From Streptomyces sp. NBC_00820 (GTDB taxonomy: Bacteria > Actinomycetota > Actinomycetes > Streptomycetales > Streptomycetaceae), in contig NZ_CP108882.1 of NCBI RefSeq assembly GCF_036347055.1, forward strand, positions 6,312,001 to 6,376,000: a DNA stretch of 64,000 bases, read 5' to 3'. The notes under the pieces are model-generated. The model did no database searches, was not told the origin of the DNA, and saw nothing but the letters and a program-made list of their open reading frames with translations. Shown one piece after another: positions 1-9,034 of this stretch. Numbering within the stretch: the first letter of the stretch is position 1; each line of letters opens with the position of its first letter. The position numbers were made by a program, and so were the translations under genes.

Positions 1-815
1 CCGGCGAGAGCGCGAAGATCGGCATCCGCGCGCTTGCGCTGAGCGGCGGCACCGGACCCGAGGTGCGCTTCAAGGTCCAGACCCCGCCCGGGGTCACGGC
101 CACGCCCGCCGAGGGCACGGTCACCGACGGCGACCGGCAGATCACCCTCGCCGCGGCCGAGGACGCCACCCAGGGATTCGCCACGGCGGACGTCACGGTG
201 ACCTCGGGCGACACCTCCTACGAACAGCCCGTCTCACTGACCGTGGCCGCCCCGGGTACCCTGCTCGCCGCCTACAACAGCACCGGGATCTCGGACGACC
301 AGGGCGACCACGACGAGGCCGACTACGACGGCGGCGGCTGGAGTTACTCCCGCCAGGCCCTCGCCGACGCGGGCCTCACCCCCGGCAGGCAGGCCACGAC
401 CGGCGGCCTCACCTTCAACTGGCCCGACTCGCCCGCCGGGCGTGCGGACAACGCCTCGGCCACCGGCCAGACCGTCGAACTCGGCACACCGGCAGCCAAG
501 TTGTCGTTCATCGGCAGCGCGGTCAACGGCAACCAGCAGACCAAGGCCACCGTCACCTACACCGACGGCACGACCGGCACCGTCGACCTCTCCTTCACCG
601 ACTGGACCGTCGGAGGAGGCGGCGGGACCGTCCAGTACGGCAACGAGGTCGTCGCCAAGGCGGCCTACCGCAATGTCGCGGGCGCCGACAAGGACCCGGT
701 GGCGACCTACGTCTTCGCGACCGCGCCGTTCGCCGCGCCGGACGGCAAGAAGGTGAAGAGCGTCCGCCTCCCGCAGAACGCGGACCTGCACGTGTTCACG
801 ATCGCCACGAGCTGA
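1..815 (+). CDS. C-terminal part of a secreted carbohydrate-active protein (5' end outside window)
   Basis: The reading frame is open from base 3 to a TGA at 813-815, so the start lies upstream of the window. About 270 residues are visible. The first 75 or so look like an immunoglobulin-like NEW3-type beta domain (repeated PxGVTATPxxGTV and ITLAAAEDA strands). The remainder is a Gly/Thr-rich beta domain starting near AAYNSTGISDD and ending in HVFTIATS, a module commonly appended to secreted Streptomyces glycosidases (GH92, GH20 and GH84 types). The catalytic part is not visible, so the family cannot be stated. It converges on the GH92 gene and shares a bidirectional terminator at 874-903, which suggests a polysaccharide-degradation context. 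Coding is secure; the function is an inference. Confidence 0.75.
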   Translation, partial: GESAKIGIRALALSGGTGPEVRFKVQTPPGVTATPAEGTVTDGDRQITLAAAEDATQGFATADVTVTSGDTSYEQPVSLTVAAPGTLLAAYNSTGISDDQGDHDEADYDGGGWSYSRQALADAGLTPGRQATTGGLTFNWPDSPAGRADNASATGQTVELGTPAAKLSFIGSAVNGNQQTKATVTYTDGTTGTVDLSFTDWTVGGGGGTVQYGNEVVAKAAYRNVAGADKDPVATYVFATAPFAAPDGKKVKSVRLPQNADLHVFTIATS

Positions 816-873
816 GCCACCGCACGCCGATCGCACCCCGACCGTATGACGGCGGACCGACGGCGGCATGAAG

Positions 874-903
874 AAGGGGCGGACCCACATGGGCCCGCCC
901 CTT
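874..903. terminator. Bidirectional hairpin between convergent genes
   Basis: AAGGGGCGG (874-882) pairs with CCGCCCCTT (895-903), and an inner CCC/GGG continues the stem after one mismatch around a four-base loop. It lies 59 bases after the upstream plus-strand stop and 20 bases before the minus-strand GH92 stop, the expected place for a shared terminator. Confidence 0.65.
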
Positions 904-922
904 CCCCGTGCCCCTGGGGGCG

Positions 923-3900
923 TCAGGCCAGCAGTTCCACCTCCGCCAGCGTCGACTCGCCGTCCAGCACCAGCCGGTACTTCGCGTACGAGCCCGGCGT
1001 GGCGATGGTGAACGCGCGGGTCTGCCGGTCCCACGCGAACGACTCACCGCCGCGGTGGTCCAGCGTCTTCCACGTGGTGCCGTCCGCCGAGCCCTGGAGG
1101 GTCCAGCCGGCCGGTGCCCTGGCGTGGTCCGCCGAGGAGGTCAGCGTGTACTGGACGGGCTTCACGGCGCCGGTGACCGGAAGGTCCACCGCGGTGACCG
1201 TGGCCTCCGTCGCCGAGGTGTTGTCGAACAGGGCGCCGTCGCCCTTGAGGACGTCCGCGCGCGGTGCCGGCACCTTGTCGTCCTGGGTGACGGAGACCGG
1301 GGCGGCATGCTTGCCCGTGCCCCACGCCGACGGCTTGGAGCCCATGGAGAACTCCAGCACCCCGCCCTTGGACAGCAGCGAGTGGGGGAGCGAAGTCGAG
1401 CTCCAGGAGCGGCCGTTGACCTTCACACTCTGCACGTACACGTTCTTCGTGCTGTTGCGCGGCGCCTTGATCACCAGGTCGTGGCCGTTCTCCAGGTGCA
1501 CGGTCGCCTTCTTGAACAGCGGCGAGCCGATGGAGTATTCGCCGCTGCCCATGACCAGCGGGTAGAAGCCGAGCGAGGAGAAGAGGTACCAGGCCGACTG
1601 CTCGCCGTTGTCCTCGTCGCCGTGGTAGCCCTGCCCGATCTCGCTGCCGGTGTAGAGGCGGGAGAGCGCCTCACGGACGGTCGACTGCGCCTTCCAGGGC
1701 TCGCCTGCCGCGTCGTACATGTAGATCACGTGGTGCGCCACCTGGTTGGAGTGGCCGTACATGCCCAACCGGACGTCCCGCGCCTCGGTCATCTCGTGGA
1801 TGACACCGCCGTAGGAGCCGACGTGGTCCGGGGAGGCGGTCTCCGGCGTGGCGAAGTACTCGTCGAGCTTGTCCGCGAGGCCGGCGCGGCCGCCGTAGAG
1901 GTTGGCCAGGCCCCGGCTGTCCTGCGGGGCGGTGAAGGCGTAGCCCCAGCCGTTGGTCTCCGTGTAGTCGTAACCCCACACGCGCGGGTCGTACTTGGCG
2001 GAGTCCACGCGCCAGTTCCCCTTGGCGTCACGGCCCTGGAAGAAGCCCGCCTTGGTGTCGAAGAGGTTCACGTAGTCCCGGGCCCGGTTGAGGAAGTACC
2101 GGGACTCCTCCTTGTACCGCTCGACGCCGGTCATCTTGTAGAGGGCCTCGCCCATCTTCGCGATGCCGTAGTCGTTGACGTAGCCCTCCATCGCCCACGA
2201 CAGGCCCTCGCCGGTGGCGGTGCTGGTGTAGCCGAGGAAGGGCGAGGTGCTCATGCCCTTGCGGCCCACACCCGACGACGGGGGCACCACGGTCGCGTTC
2301 TTCAGGGCCGCGTCGTACGCCGCCTTCGCGTCGAACTTCACGCCCTTGACGTACGCGTCGGCGAACGCCACGTCGGAGGAGGTGCCGGTCATCAGGTCGG
2401 CGTAGCCGGGGGAGGACCAGCGGGAGGTCCAGCCGCCGTCCTTGTACTGCTGGACGAACCCGTCCACCATCTCGCCGGCCTGCGAGGGCGTCAGGAAGGA
2501 GTACGCCGGCCAGGTGGTCCGGTAGGTGTCCCAGAAGCCGTTGTTGACGTACACCTTGCCGTCGACGATCTTCGCGCCGGTGTGGGTCGGGGTGTCCGGG
2601 CCCGGCATGGCGGAGAAGGGCGACGCGTACCGGTCCTTGCCGTCGACCTTCTCGAAGCCGGAGTTCGGGTAGAGGTACAGCCGGTACATGCTGGAGTACA
2701 GCGAGGTCAGCTGGTCCTGGGTGGCGCCCTCCACCTCGACCTTGCCGAACAGCTTGTCCCAGGTGTGCTGGGCGCGCGCCCGGACGGTGTCGAAGGAGGT
2801 GCCGTCCGGGACCTCCTGCGCCAGGTTGGCCTTCGCCTGGTCGATGCCGATCAGCGAGGTGGCCAGGCGCAGGGTGACGGTGTGGTCGGCGCCCGCGGCG
2901 AAGCGCAGGTAGCCCTTCACCCCGCTCGACGAGCCGTCCGTCACCGGCTTGTCGAACACGCCGTACACGAACAGCCGGGTCGCGCCCGTCGACAGCCCCG
3001 ACTTCACGTCGGAGTAGCCGCTGACGATCCCGTGCTCCTTGTCCAGGGTCAGGCCGGCCTGTTCGGTGACGTTGTCGAACAACACGCTCGCGTCCGCACC
3101 CGGGTAGGTGAAACGCATCACCGCCGCGTGGTCGGTGGGCGTCATCTCCGCCTTCAGACCGTTCTCGAACCGCACCCCGTAGTAGTACGGCCGCGCGGTC
3201 TCGTTCTCGTGCCGGAAGGCCAGCTGCCGCGCCTCGCGGCCGGTCGCCGGGGTGCCCCCCGCCGCCGACGGCATCAGCTGGAAGGTCTGCCGGTCACCCA
3301 TCCAGGGGCTGGGTTCGTGGCTCGCGCTGAACGCCTGGATCGTGGGCAGGTTGTCGTCGTTGTTCGCACGTGCGTACTCGTAGAGCCAGCTGAGCGAAGA
3401 CGCGTTGGTCACCGGCGTCCAGAAGTTGAAGCCGTGCGGAAGCGCGGTGGCGGGGAAGTTGTTGCCGCGCGAGAAGCTTCCGCTGGAGTTGGTGCCGCGG
3501 GTGGTCAGCGCGTAGTCGGACAGGTGGGCCCTGGGCTTCTCCGGGGCCACCGTCCCGAGCGCCACGTCGTCGATCCAGCCGCGGAACTTCGCCGGGCCGT
3601 CCGGGGAGTCGTACGCCAGCAGGATCCGGTCGACGGTCTTGCCGGCCGCCACCGAGCCGATCGACGAGGCCACGTTGTTCCACTGGTTGACGTACAGCAC
3701 CTTCGCCGCGCCCTGGCCGCGCGGGGTCAGCGCGAAGCCGTGGCTGTCCGTCGCGCCCAGGTCGCTCAGATAGGTGCCGTCCGTGAAGGCGAGGTCGACG
3801 GAGACGTTCGTGGCGTCGTAGTCACGGTCGCCGTCGGCCATCGAGGGGAAGAGCCGGTACGACAGGCGCGTGTCGCGGCCGACCTTCACGTTCACGTCGA

Positions 3901-4726
3901 AGACCTTGTTGTACGAGTACGCCCGCCCGGCCGCCGTGTGCCGGCCGGCGTAACGCAGCGCCCGCTTGCCGGTGAACCCGGCGCCCGCCTTGGCCGTCGG
4001 CGAGCCGCTCGGGCCCTTGTCGACCAGCGACAGCATGTCCTGCGGCACCGGCCCGTTCCCGCCGCCGGTGGAGAACTGCACGTCGGCGATCTGCAGGACG
4101 TCCGAGGCGCCGTTGTTCTTCGTCACGTCCAGCCGGAAGTGCTGGTACTCGGCCGGCTCGGCGAGGTCGTACGACCTGGTCTGGAACCGCTCCGGGAAGG
4201 ACTCGCCCGAGCGGGTGTCGAGCGTCTTCCAGTCCTTGCCGTCCGTCGACCCCTGGAGCGTCCAGTCCTTCGGGTCGCGCTCGTCGAAGTCGTTGGCCGA
4301 GGTGAGCGCGTAGGTCACCAGCCTGACCGGTTTGTCGAGGTCGAACTCGACCCAGCCGGCCGGCTGGAAGGTCAGCCACTTGGTGCCGGGCTCGCCGTCG
4401 ACGAGGTTCTCCTTCACCTCGCCCGCGCCCGTGTTCTCGCCGTTCGCCCGGACCTCGGTCACATGGTCGGTGACGTTGCCCGGGATGCCGGTGCTGTAGC
4501 CGCCGTCCACGCCCGAGGCGCGCCTGGTGCCGTCCGGTCCCGTGTCGACGCTGTTCAGCCAGTCGGGTGCCGGATCACCCGTCTCGAACGAGGATGCGAA
4601 CTCCCCGCCTGCGGCCGGTGCCTTGGCCGGCAGGGCGACCGCGGCACCCTGTGCCCCGGCGGCCATGACAAAAGCGGCCGTGATGACGACCGCCGGAGCC
4701 CATCTGTGCCGAGTTCTCCGCTGCAT
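923..4726 (-). CDS. Secreted GH92 family alpha-mannosidase with N- and C-terminal discoidin-like modules
   Basis: 1267 residues. The frame is open far upstream, but the ATG at 4726 begins a normal Sec signal peptide (MQRRTRHRW, hydrophobic stretch, GAQGAAVA) and lies below a promoter/operator region, so the longer version is rejected. An F5/8-type C (discoidin) domain covers about residues 75-200 (WTLQGSTDGKDWKTLD). The GH92 domain runs from about 395 to 1090. It contains the family signature GDEDNGEQSAWYLFSSLGF near residue 1038, whose acidic residues supply the general base in characterised GH92 enzymes, and the IHEMTEA segment near 972 with the acid. A second discoidin-like domain fills 1135-1267. 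GH92 enzymes are calcium-dependent exo-alpha-mannosidases acting on mannan or N-glycans; the linkage cannot be read from sequence. The palindrome at 4754-4765 probably controls it. It is transcribed divergently from ngcEFG. Confidence 0.9.
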   Translation of the reverse strand: MQRRTRHRWAPAVVITAAFVMAAGAQGAAVALPAKAPAAGGEFASSFETGDPAPDWLNSVDTGPDGTRRASGVDGGYSTGIPGNVTDHVTEVRANGENTGAGEVKENLVDGEPGTKWLTFQPAGWVEFDLDKPVRLVTYALTSANDFDERDPKDWTLQGSTDGKDWKTLDTRSGESFPERFQTRSYDLAEPAEYQHFRLDVTKNNGASDVLQIADVQFSTGGGNGPVPQDMLSLVDKGPSGSPTAKAGAGFTGKRALRYAGRHTAAGRAYSYNKVFDVNVKVGRDTRLSYRLFPSMADGDRDYDATNVSVDLAFTDGTYLSDLGATDSHGFALTPRGQGAAKVLYVNQWNNVASSIGSVAAGKTVDRILLAYDSPDGPAKFRGWIDDVALGTVAPEKPRAHLSDYALTTRGTNSSGSFSRGNNFPATALPHGFNFWTPVTNASSLSWLYEYARANNDDNLPTIQAFSASHEPSPWMGDRQTFQLMPSAAGGTPATGREARQLAFRHENETARPYYYGVRFENGLKAEMTPTDHAAVMRFTYPGADASVLFDNVTEQAGLTLDKEHGIVSGYSDVKSGLSTGATRLFVYGVFDKPVTDGSSSGVKGYLRFAAGADHTVTLRLATSLIGIDQAKANLAQEVPDGTSFDTVRARAQHTWDKLFGKVEVEGATQDQLTSLYSSMYRLYLYPNSGFEKVDGKDRYASPFSAMPGPDTPTHTGAKIVDGKVYVNNGFWDTYRTTWPAYSFLTPSQAGEMVDGFVQQYKDGGWTSRWSSPGYADLMTGTSSDVAFADAYVKGVKFDAKAAYDAALKNATVVPPSSGVGRKGMSTSPFLGYTSTATGEGLSWAMEGYVNDYGIAKMGEALYKMTGVERYKEESRYFLNRARDYVNLFDTKAGFFQGRDAKGNWRVDSAKYDPRVWGYDYTETNGWGYAFTAPQDSRGLANLYGGRAGLADKLDEYFATPETASPDHVGSYGGVIHEMTEARDVRLGMYGHSNQVAHHVIYMYDAAGEPWKAQSTVREALSRLYTGSEIGQGYHGDEDNGEQSAWYLFSSLGFYPLVMGSGEYSIGSPLFKKATVHLENGHDLVIKAPRNSTKNVYVQSVKVNGRSWSSTSLPHSLLSKGGVLEFSMGSKPSAWGTGKHAAPVSVTQDDKVPAPRADVLKGDGALFDNTSATEATVTAVDLPVTGAVKPVQYTLTSSADHARAPAGWTLQGSADGTTWKTLDHRGGESFAWDRQTRAFTIATPGSYAKYRLVLDGESTLAEVELLA

Positions 4727-4753
4727 CTGCGGATTCCCCTCCTGCCCCCTCTG

Positions 4754-4765
4754 GACAACGTTGTC
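4754..4765. promoter_or_regulatory. LacI-type operator-like palindrome upstream of the GH92 gene
   Basis: GACAACGTTGTC is a perfect 12-base palindrome with a central CG, the form typical of LacI-family sugar-regulator operators. It lies 28 bases before the GH92 start codon. No LacI gene is present in the window, so the regulator is unknown. Confidence 0.5.
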
Positions 4766-4955
4766 AACTTCGATGCGCAGGAACCAGTAGGTGGCCAAGT
4801 GGCCGATGATGTCAAGGGTGTTGGGTGTGGCATTCAGGGGCCTATGTCGGAAGATTTTTCCGGGGGTGCGAATCGGCCGCAGATATTTCCGTGAGGTCTC
4901 AACTCGGAAAAGACCCATGGCCAACCTTGCATTCGATCTTGCCCGGCCGGGCTCA

Positions 4956-4971
4956 AGTGGACTATACCTGT
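4956..4971. promoter_or_regulatory. DasR-responsive element (dre)-like box upstream of ngcE
   Basis: AGTGGACTATACCTGT matches the 16-base dre consensus ACTGGTCTAGACCACT at 11 positions, keeping the TGG..CTA..ACC core. DasR is the GntR-family aminosugar regulator of Streptomyces that senses GlcNAc metabolites. A site 104 bases before a GlcNAc/chitobiose importer fits that regulon. Confidence 0.6.
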
Positions 4972-5074
4972 CGGCGTTTCCTGCATGACCCAGCACGACC
5001 CAGCACGACCCGACCGCGGTGCCGGGGAGGATCCGGTTCACCGCCTGAGTCCTGGAGAAGGCGAGGACTTGAGC

Positions 5075-6520
5075 ATGGGATCCACTGAGCAGCACGGTGG
5101 CGACGGTGTCGGCCGACGCGATCTGATCAAGCGGTCCGCCGCGCTCGGCCTGGTGGCGGCGCCCGGCATGGGCCTGCTGTCCGCCTGCGCGAGCAGCGGC
5201 GGTGACGGACAGGACAAGGCCAAGGCGGGCAAGAAGACCGCGAAGAACCCGCTCGCGGTCAACGAGACCGCCAAGATGGAGTTCGTCCTCTTCGACGGCG
5301 GCTTCGGCAAGGAGTACGCCGAGGACGCGGTGAAGGTCTACGAGAAGGACTTCCCCAAGTCCTCGGTGAAGTTCTCGGCCACCCAGAAGATCCAGTCCAC
5401 CCTCCAGCCCCGCTTCAACCAGGGCACCCCGCCGGACCTCATCGACAACTCCGGCGCCGAGCAGATGGACATGGGCGTCCTCGTCGGCAAGAAGCAGTTG
5501 GCGGACCTCACCCCGCTGCTGGACGCGCCGTCGTACGACGACCCGGCCAAGAAGGTCCGCGACACGCTGCGCCCCGGCATCGTGGAGATGGGCCAGTTCG
5601 ACGGCGACCCGGTCTGGATCCTGTACTACGCCTACACCGTCTACGGCGTCTGGTACTCGCAGAAGGCGCTGGACTCGCTGGACGCCCAGTACCCCGAGAC
5701 CTGGGACGAGATGCTCGCGGTCTGCGCGAAGGCCAAGAAGAAGGGCATCGCGGGCTGGACGTACGCGGGCAAGTACCCGTACTACGTCCCCTTCTCGCTG
5801 TACCCGATGATCGGCAAGGTCGGCGGCCGCGAGGTGCTGGACGCCATCGACAACCTGGAGCCGAACGCCTGGAAGCACCCGGCCGTCAAGGCGTGTTTCG
5901 AGGCCTACTACGAGCTGTACAAGAAGGGCTACATCCTCAAGGGGACCCCGGGCCTGGACCACATCCAGTCGCAGACGGCCTGGGCCAAGGGCAAGGCGCT
6001 GTTCATCCCGAACGGCTCCTGGGTGGAGAACGAGTCGGCGAACGTCATCCCGGCCGACTTCGACCTCGCCGTCTCCGCGCCCACCGGCATCGACAGCTCG
6101 GACAAGATGCCGTTCGGCACCATCTGGGCCTCCGGCGGTGAGCCGTTCATCGTCCCGGCCAAGGCGGCGAACACCGAGGGCGGCATGGAGCAGCTGCGCA
6201 TCATGCTCTCCGAGGCGTCCTCGAAGAACTTCACCGCGAAGGTGAAGTCGCTGACGGCGTACAACGGCGGCACCACCGGCATCACCCTCACCCCGGGTCT
6301 GAAGTCGGGTGTGGCGGCGCTGGACAAGGCCGGGTCCAACGTGGTGAACCCGCGGATCCAGGACTGGTACGTGCAGCTGCAGAAGGAGAAGATCGGCGTG
6401 GCCGGTCTCGGCGAGATGATGGCCGGCCGCCTCACCCCGGCCGAGGCCATCAAGAAGATCCAGGGCTTCGCCGACGAGGCGGCCAAGGACTCCTCGATCA
6501 AGCACTACAAGCACCAGTAA
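5075..6520 (+). CDS. ngcE: NgcE: N-acetylglucosamine/chitobiose-binding lipoprotein of an ABC importer
   Basis: 481 residues, family 1 (MalE-like) extracellular solute-binding protein. The ATG at 5075 is chosen because GAGG lies 8 bases upstream and the protein then begins with a Tat signal: RRDLIKR at residues 14-20, a hydrophobic stretch, and lipobox LLSAC with Cys38 as the lipidated residue. It should therefore be exported folded and anchored outside the membrane. Two permease genes follow at once, but no ATPase gene, as in the Streptomyces sugar importers that share MsiK. The assignment to NgcE (GlcNAc and chitobiose) rests on the characteristic N-terminus, the position next to the Rok7B7-type gene, and the upstream dre-like box. 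A related oligosaccharide substrate remains possible. Confidence 0.78.
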   Translation: MGSTEQHGGDGVGRRDLIKRSAALGLVAAPGMGLLSACASSGGDGQDKAKAGKKTAKNPLAVNETAKMEFVLFDGGFGKEYAEDAVKVYEKDFPKSSVKFSATQKIQSTLQPRFNQGTPPDLIDNSGAEQMDMGVLVGKKQLADLTPLLDAPSYDDPAKKVRDTLRPGIVEMGQFDGDPVWILYYAYTVYGVWYSQKALDSLDAQYPETWDEMLAVCAKAKKKGIAGWTYAGKYPYYVPFSLYPMIGKVGGREVLDAIDNLEPNAWKHPAVKACFEAYYELYKKGYILKGTPGLDHIQSQTAWAKGKALFIPNGSWVENESANVIPADFDLAVSAPTGIDSSDKMPFGTIWASGGEPFIVPAKAANTEGGMEQLRIMLSEASSKNFTAKVKSLTAYNGGTTGITLTPGLKSGVAALDKAGSNVVNPRIQDWYVQLQKEKIGVAGLGEMMAGRLTPAEAIKKIQGFADEAAKDSSIKHYKHQ

Positions 6521-6548
6521 CCAGCACCCTTACAGCACCGGAGTGGCG

Positions 6549-7475
6549 ATGCAGCACGGCAAGTACCGGTTCATTGTGGGGTTCCTGGCAGTGCCCCTGG
6601 GACTGTACGCCCTCTTCGTGGTGTGGCCGTTCATCCAGTCCATCTACTACTCGTTCACGGACTGGACCGGCCTGAGCCCCGAATTCAAGATGGTCGGCTT
6701 CGACAACTACGAGAGGATGTTGCACGACGACATCTTCTGGAAGTCGTTGCAGCACAGCCTGCTCTTCGCTCTGGTGCTGCCACTGGTGACACTGAGTCTG
6801 GCGCTGTTCTTCGCCTTCATGATCAATGTGGGCGGGCGGCGCAGAAGGGGCGGCCCCGTGATCTCGGGGGTCCGGGGCTCCTCCTTCTACAAAATCGTCT
6901 ATTTCTTCCCACAGGTACTGTCGATCGCGATCGTCTCGCTGCTTTTCGCCTTCGCGTACAACCCCGACAGCGGTGCGATCAACTCACTGCTGCGCGGCAT
7001 CGGTCTCGACAGCGTCCAGCCGCTCTGGCTGGGCGACCCGAGCCTCGCGCTGTGGTGCGTGATGGCGGTGCTCGTCTGGTCCACGGTCGGCTTCTTCGTG
7101 GTCCTGTTCTCGGCGGGCATGGCCTCGATCCCGGCCGAGCTGTACGAGGCGGCCCTGCTCGACGGCGCGAGCCGGGTCACCACCTTCTTCCGTGTCACCC
7201 TGCCGCTGCTCTGGGACACCGTGCAGTCCGGCTGGGTGTACATGGGCATCCTGGCGCTCGGCGCCGAGTCGTTCGCGGTCGTCCAGATCATGACGACGGG
7301 TCCGGGCGGGCCCGACTACTCGACCACGGTGATGGTCCTGTACGTGTACCAGAAGGCGTTCCGGGACGGTCAGGCCGCCTACGCCACCACCATCGGCGTC
7401 GCCCTGCTCGTCGTCACGCTCGCTTTCGCGGCGATCGTGATGCGGCTGGGCCGTCGCGAGCGCCTGGAGTTCTGA
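6549..7475 (+). CDS. ngcF: NgcF: ABC sugar permease (MalF type)
   Basis: 308 residues with six predicted membrane spans, the first two near residues 8-25 and 75-97. The conserved cytoplasmic EAA loop, YEAALLDGASRVTTFF, lies about two thirds along and contacts the ATPase. A GTG at 6543 is in frame, but GGAG at 6540-6543 is properly spaced only for the ATG at 6549. It begins 28 bases after ngcE and 5 bases before ngcG, so the three form one operon. It is the first of the two membrane subunits that form the translocation channel. The ATP-hydrolysing subunit is not encoded here and is probably the shared MsiK. Confidence 0.85.
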   Translation: MQHGKYRFIVGFLAVPLGLYALFVVWPFIQSIYYSFTDWTGLSPEFKMVGFDNYERMLHDDIFWKSLQHSLLFALVLPLVTLSLALFFAFMINVGGRRRRGGPVISGVRGSSFYKIVYFFPQVLSIAIVSLLFAFAYNPDSGAINSLLRGIGLDSVQPLWLGDPSLALWCVMAVLVWSTVGFFVVLFSAGMASIPAELYEAALLDGASRVTTFFRVTLPLLWDTVQSGWVYMGILALGAESFAVVQIMTTGPGGPDYSTTVMVLYVYQKAFRDGQAAYATTIGVALLVVTLAFAAIVMRLGRRERLEF

Positions 7476-7480
7476 CAGCC

Positions 7481-8404
7481 ATGAAGACGACCGAACCCCC
7501 CGCCCCGCGGCCGGCCGAGTCCGGCCCGGCCATCGCCAAGATCGACGTGGCGCCGGTGAAGCCCGGCTCCGGGAAGAAGGACGGCTTCGTCCTCAACGTC
7601 TTCTCGCACGGCATGCTGATCGTGTGGGCGATCATGGTGGTCATGCCGCTGCTGTGGGCGGTGATGACGTCCTTCAAGGACGACAGCTCCATCTTCGGCT
7701 CGCCCTGGTCCCTGCCGGACAAGCTGCACTTCGACAACTGGTCGCGGGCCTGGACCCAGGCCAACATGAGCGACTACTTCCTCAACACCATCCTGGTGGT
7801 GGGCGGTTCGCTGATCGGCACGCTGGTGCTGGGCTCGATGGCGGCCTACGTCCTGGCCCGCTTCGACTTCCCCGGCAACCGCTTCATCTACTACCTGTTC
7901 GTCGGCGGCATGAGCTTCCCGATCATGCTGGCGCTGGTCCCGCTGTTCTACGTCGTGAACAACATGGGCCTGCTGAACACGATCCACGGCCTGATCCTGG
8001 TCTACATCGCGTACTCGCTGCCGTTCACCGTCTTCTTCCTGACGGCCTTCTTCCGCACGCTGCCCACATCGGTGGCGGAAGCGGCCTTCGTCGACGGCGC
8101 CTCGCACACCCGTACGTTCTTCCAGATCATGCTGCCCATGGCCAAGCCCGGCCTGATCAGCGTCGGCATCTTCAACTTCCTGGGCCAGTGGAACCAGTAC
8201 ATGCTCCCCACGGTCCTCAACACCGACCCCGACAAGAAGGTCCTCACCCAGGGCCTGGTCCAGCTCGCCGTCAGCCAGGGGTACAAGGGCGACTGGTCCG
8301 GCCTCTTCGCCGGCCTGGTCATGGCGATGCTGCCGGTCCTCGCGGCGTACGTCGTCTTCCAGCGCCAGGTGGTGGCGGGGCTGACGGCGGGGGCGCTGAA
8401 GTAG
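7481..8404 (+). CDS. ngcG: NgcG: ABC sugar permease (MalG type)
   Basis: 307 residues. A 45-residue hydrophilic Pro/Lys-rich N-terminus precedes six membrane spans. The EAA loop AEAAFVDGASHTRTFF near residue 205 is typical of MalG-type subunits. Its ATG lies 5 bases after the ngcF stop, with GGAG at 7465-7468 inside the end of ngcF as the likely ribosome site. It is the last gene of the operon and is followed by two strong hairpins in tandem. With NgcE and NgcF it completes the importer apart from the ATPase. Confidence 0.85.
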   Translation: MKTTEPPAPRPAESGPAIAKIDVAPVKPGSGKKDGFVLNVFSHGMLIVWAIMVVMPLLWAVMTSFKDDSSIFGSPWSLPDKLHFDNWSRAWTQANMSDYFLNTILVVGGSLIGTLVLGSMAAYVLARFDFPGNRFIYYLFVGGMSFPIMLALVPLFYVVNNMGLLNTIHGLILVYIAYSLPFTVFFLTAFFRTLPTSVAEAAFVDGASHTRTFFQIMLPMAKPGLISVGIFNFLGQWNQYMLPTVLNTDPDKKVLTQGLVQLAVSQGYKGDWSGLFAGLVMAMLPVLAAYVVFQRQVVAGLTAGALK

Positions 8405-8409
8405 CGGAA

Positions 8410-8445
8410 ACGGCTGCGGCGGCCGGCCTCGGCCGCCGCAGCCGT
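8410..8445 (+). terminator. Terminator 1 of ngcEFG
   Basis: A 15-base perfect stem, ACGGCTGCGGCGGCC against GGCCGCCGCAGCCGT, with a six-base loop, begins five bases after the ngcG stop. There is no T-run, as is common in Streptomyces. Confidence 0.75.
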
Positions 8446-8453
8446 CGTACGGT

Positions 8454-8494
8454 CCCCGGTCGCGGCCCCTGACGGTGAGGGGCCGCGACCGGGG
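8454..8494 (+). terminator. Terminator 2 of ngcEFG
   Basis: A 17-base perfect stem begins CCCCGGTCGCGG at 8454-8470 and closes at 8478-8494 around the loop GACGGTG. It stands eight bases after the first hairpin, so the operon ends in a double terminator. Confidence 0.75.
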
Positions 8495-9034
8495 CGTTCG
8501 GTGCCTGGAGGCCTGGAGGCCTGGAGACGTGGGGTGCCGGGTGCCGGGTGCCGCGGTGCCGGGGGTCCGAGGCAGGGCGTCGTATCGGGTGCAGTCGCCG
8601 ACCGCGCCGTTGCCCGCCGCCCCACCCGAGCCCCGTCGCGCCGCGGCCTCGGTCCCGGCTCCGGACCCCCCCCGCGACGCCCCGCCCAGGTCTCCTGGGC
8701 CGCGTCCGGAGGCGTGTCCCGTCGCGTCTGCCGTCCCGGCTCCCGGGCCCCCCTTCGCACTCGTGATTCGCACCTGGGTGATCTCCGGCCTGGTCACAAC
8801 CCGGTCACGGACCGGGCCCGGATTCCGCGCCTGAACGATCACCCCGAGGCCGCGCCCGTGCTCTTCCGCACCCCGGAACCCCCGCTCCCACGGCCCCTGT
8901 AGGGGGGTTTCCGCCCAGCTCGGGGGTGGGCTGGGCGGGTCCGGGAGGGGGCTGCGGCGGGGTCGGGGACGTGACAGCGATTTCCGTCAAGGACTTGACT
9001 GCGGTAACCCGTTCAGCACAGCTTGGAGTTCATA
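8495..9034. other. Gene-free stretch upstream of the ROK regulator
   Basis: No convincing gene. 8505-8570 consists of short direct repeats (CCTGGAGG three times, then TGCCGGG several times). The rest is GC-rich with frames open on several strands but no ribosome sites or family resemblance. A TTGACT at 8995-9000 could be a -35 element for the regulator gene. Confidence 0.5.

Larger units (their letters stand above)
4727..5074. other. Divergent control region between the GH92 gene and ngcE (348 bp)
   Basis: No convincing gene is present. The region is clearly less GC-rich than its neighbours (for example 4800-4980) and carries the LacI-like palindrome near the GH92 gene and the DasR-like box near ngcE. 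Both promoters must lie here, but no convincing -35/-10 pair was identified. Confidence 0.6.

Noticed and set aside
908..4894. 1328-codon plus-strand open frame opposite the GH92 gene
   Set aside because: Product is Arg/Val/His/Gly-rich without motifs; it is the usual antisense shadow of a high-GC gene. Similar long shadows oppose dxs, the permease, fadAB, P450 and others.
4727..6514. Upstream extension of the GH92 frame by about 600 codons on the minus strand
   Set aside because: It runs antisense through ngcE and lacks domains. The ATG at 4726 starts a proper signal peptide and is preceded by an operator-like palindrome.
8475..8902. Several overlapping short frames (up to 133 codons) upstream of the ROK gene
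   Set aside because: Pro/Arg/Gly composition reflects repeats and GC content; no ribosome site, domain or codon bias.
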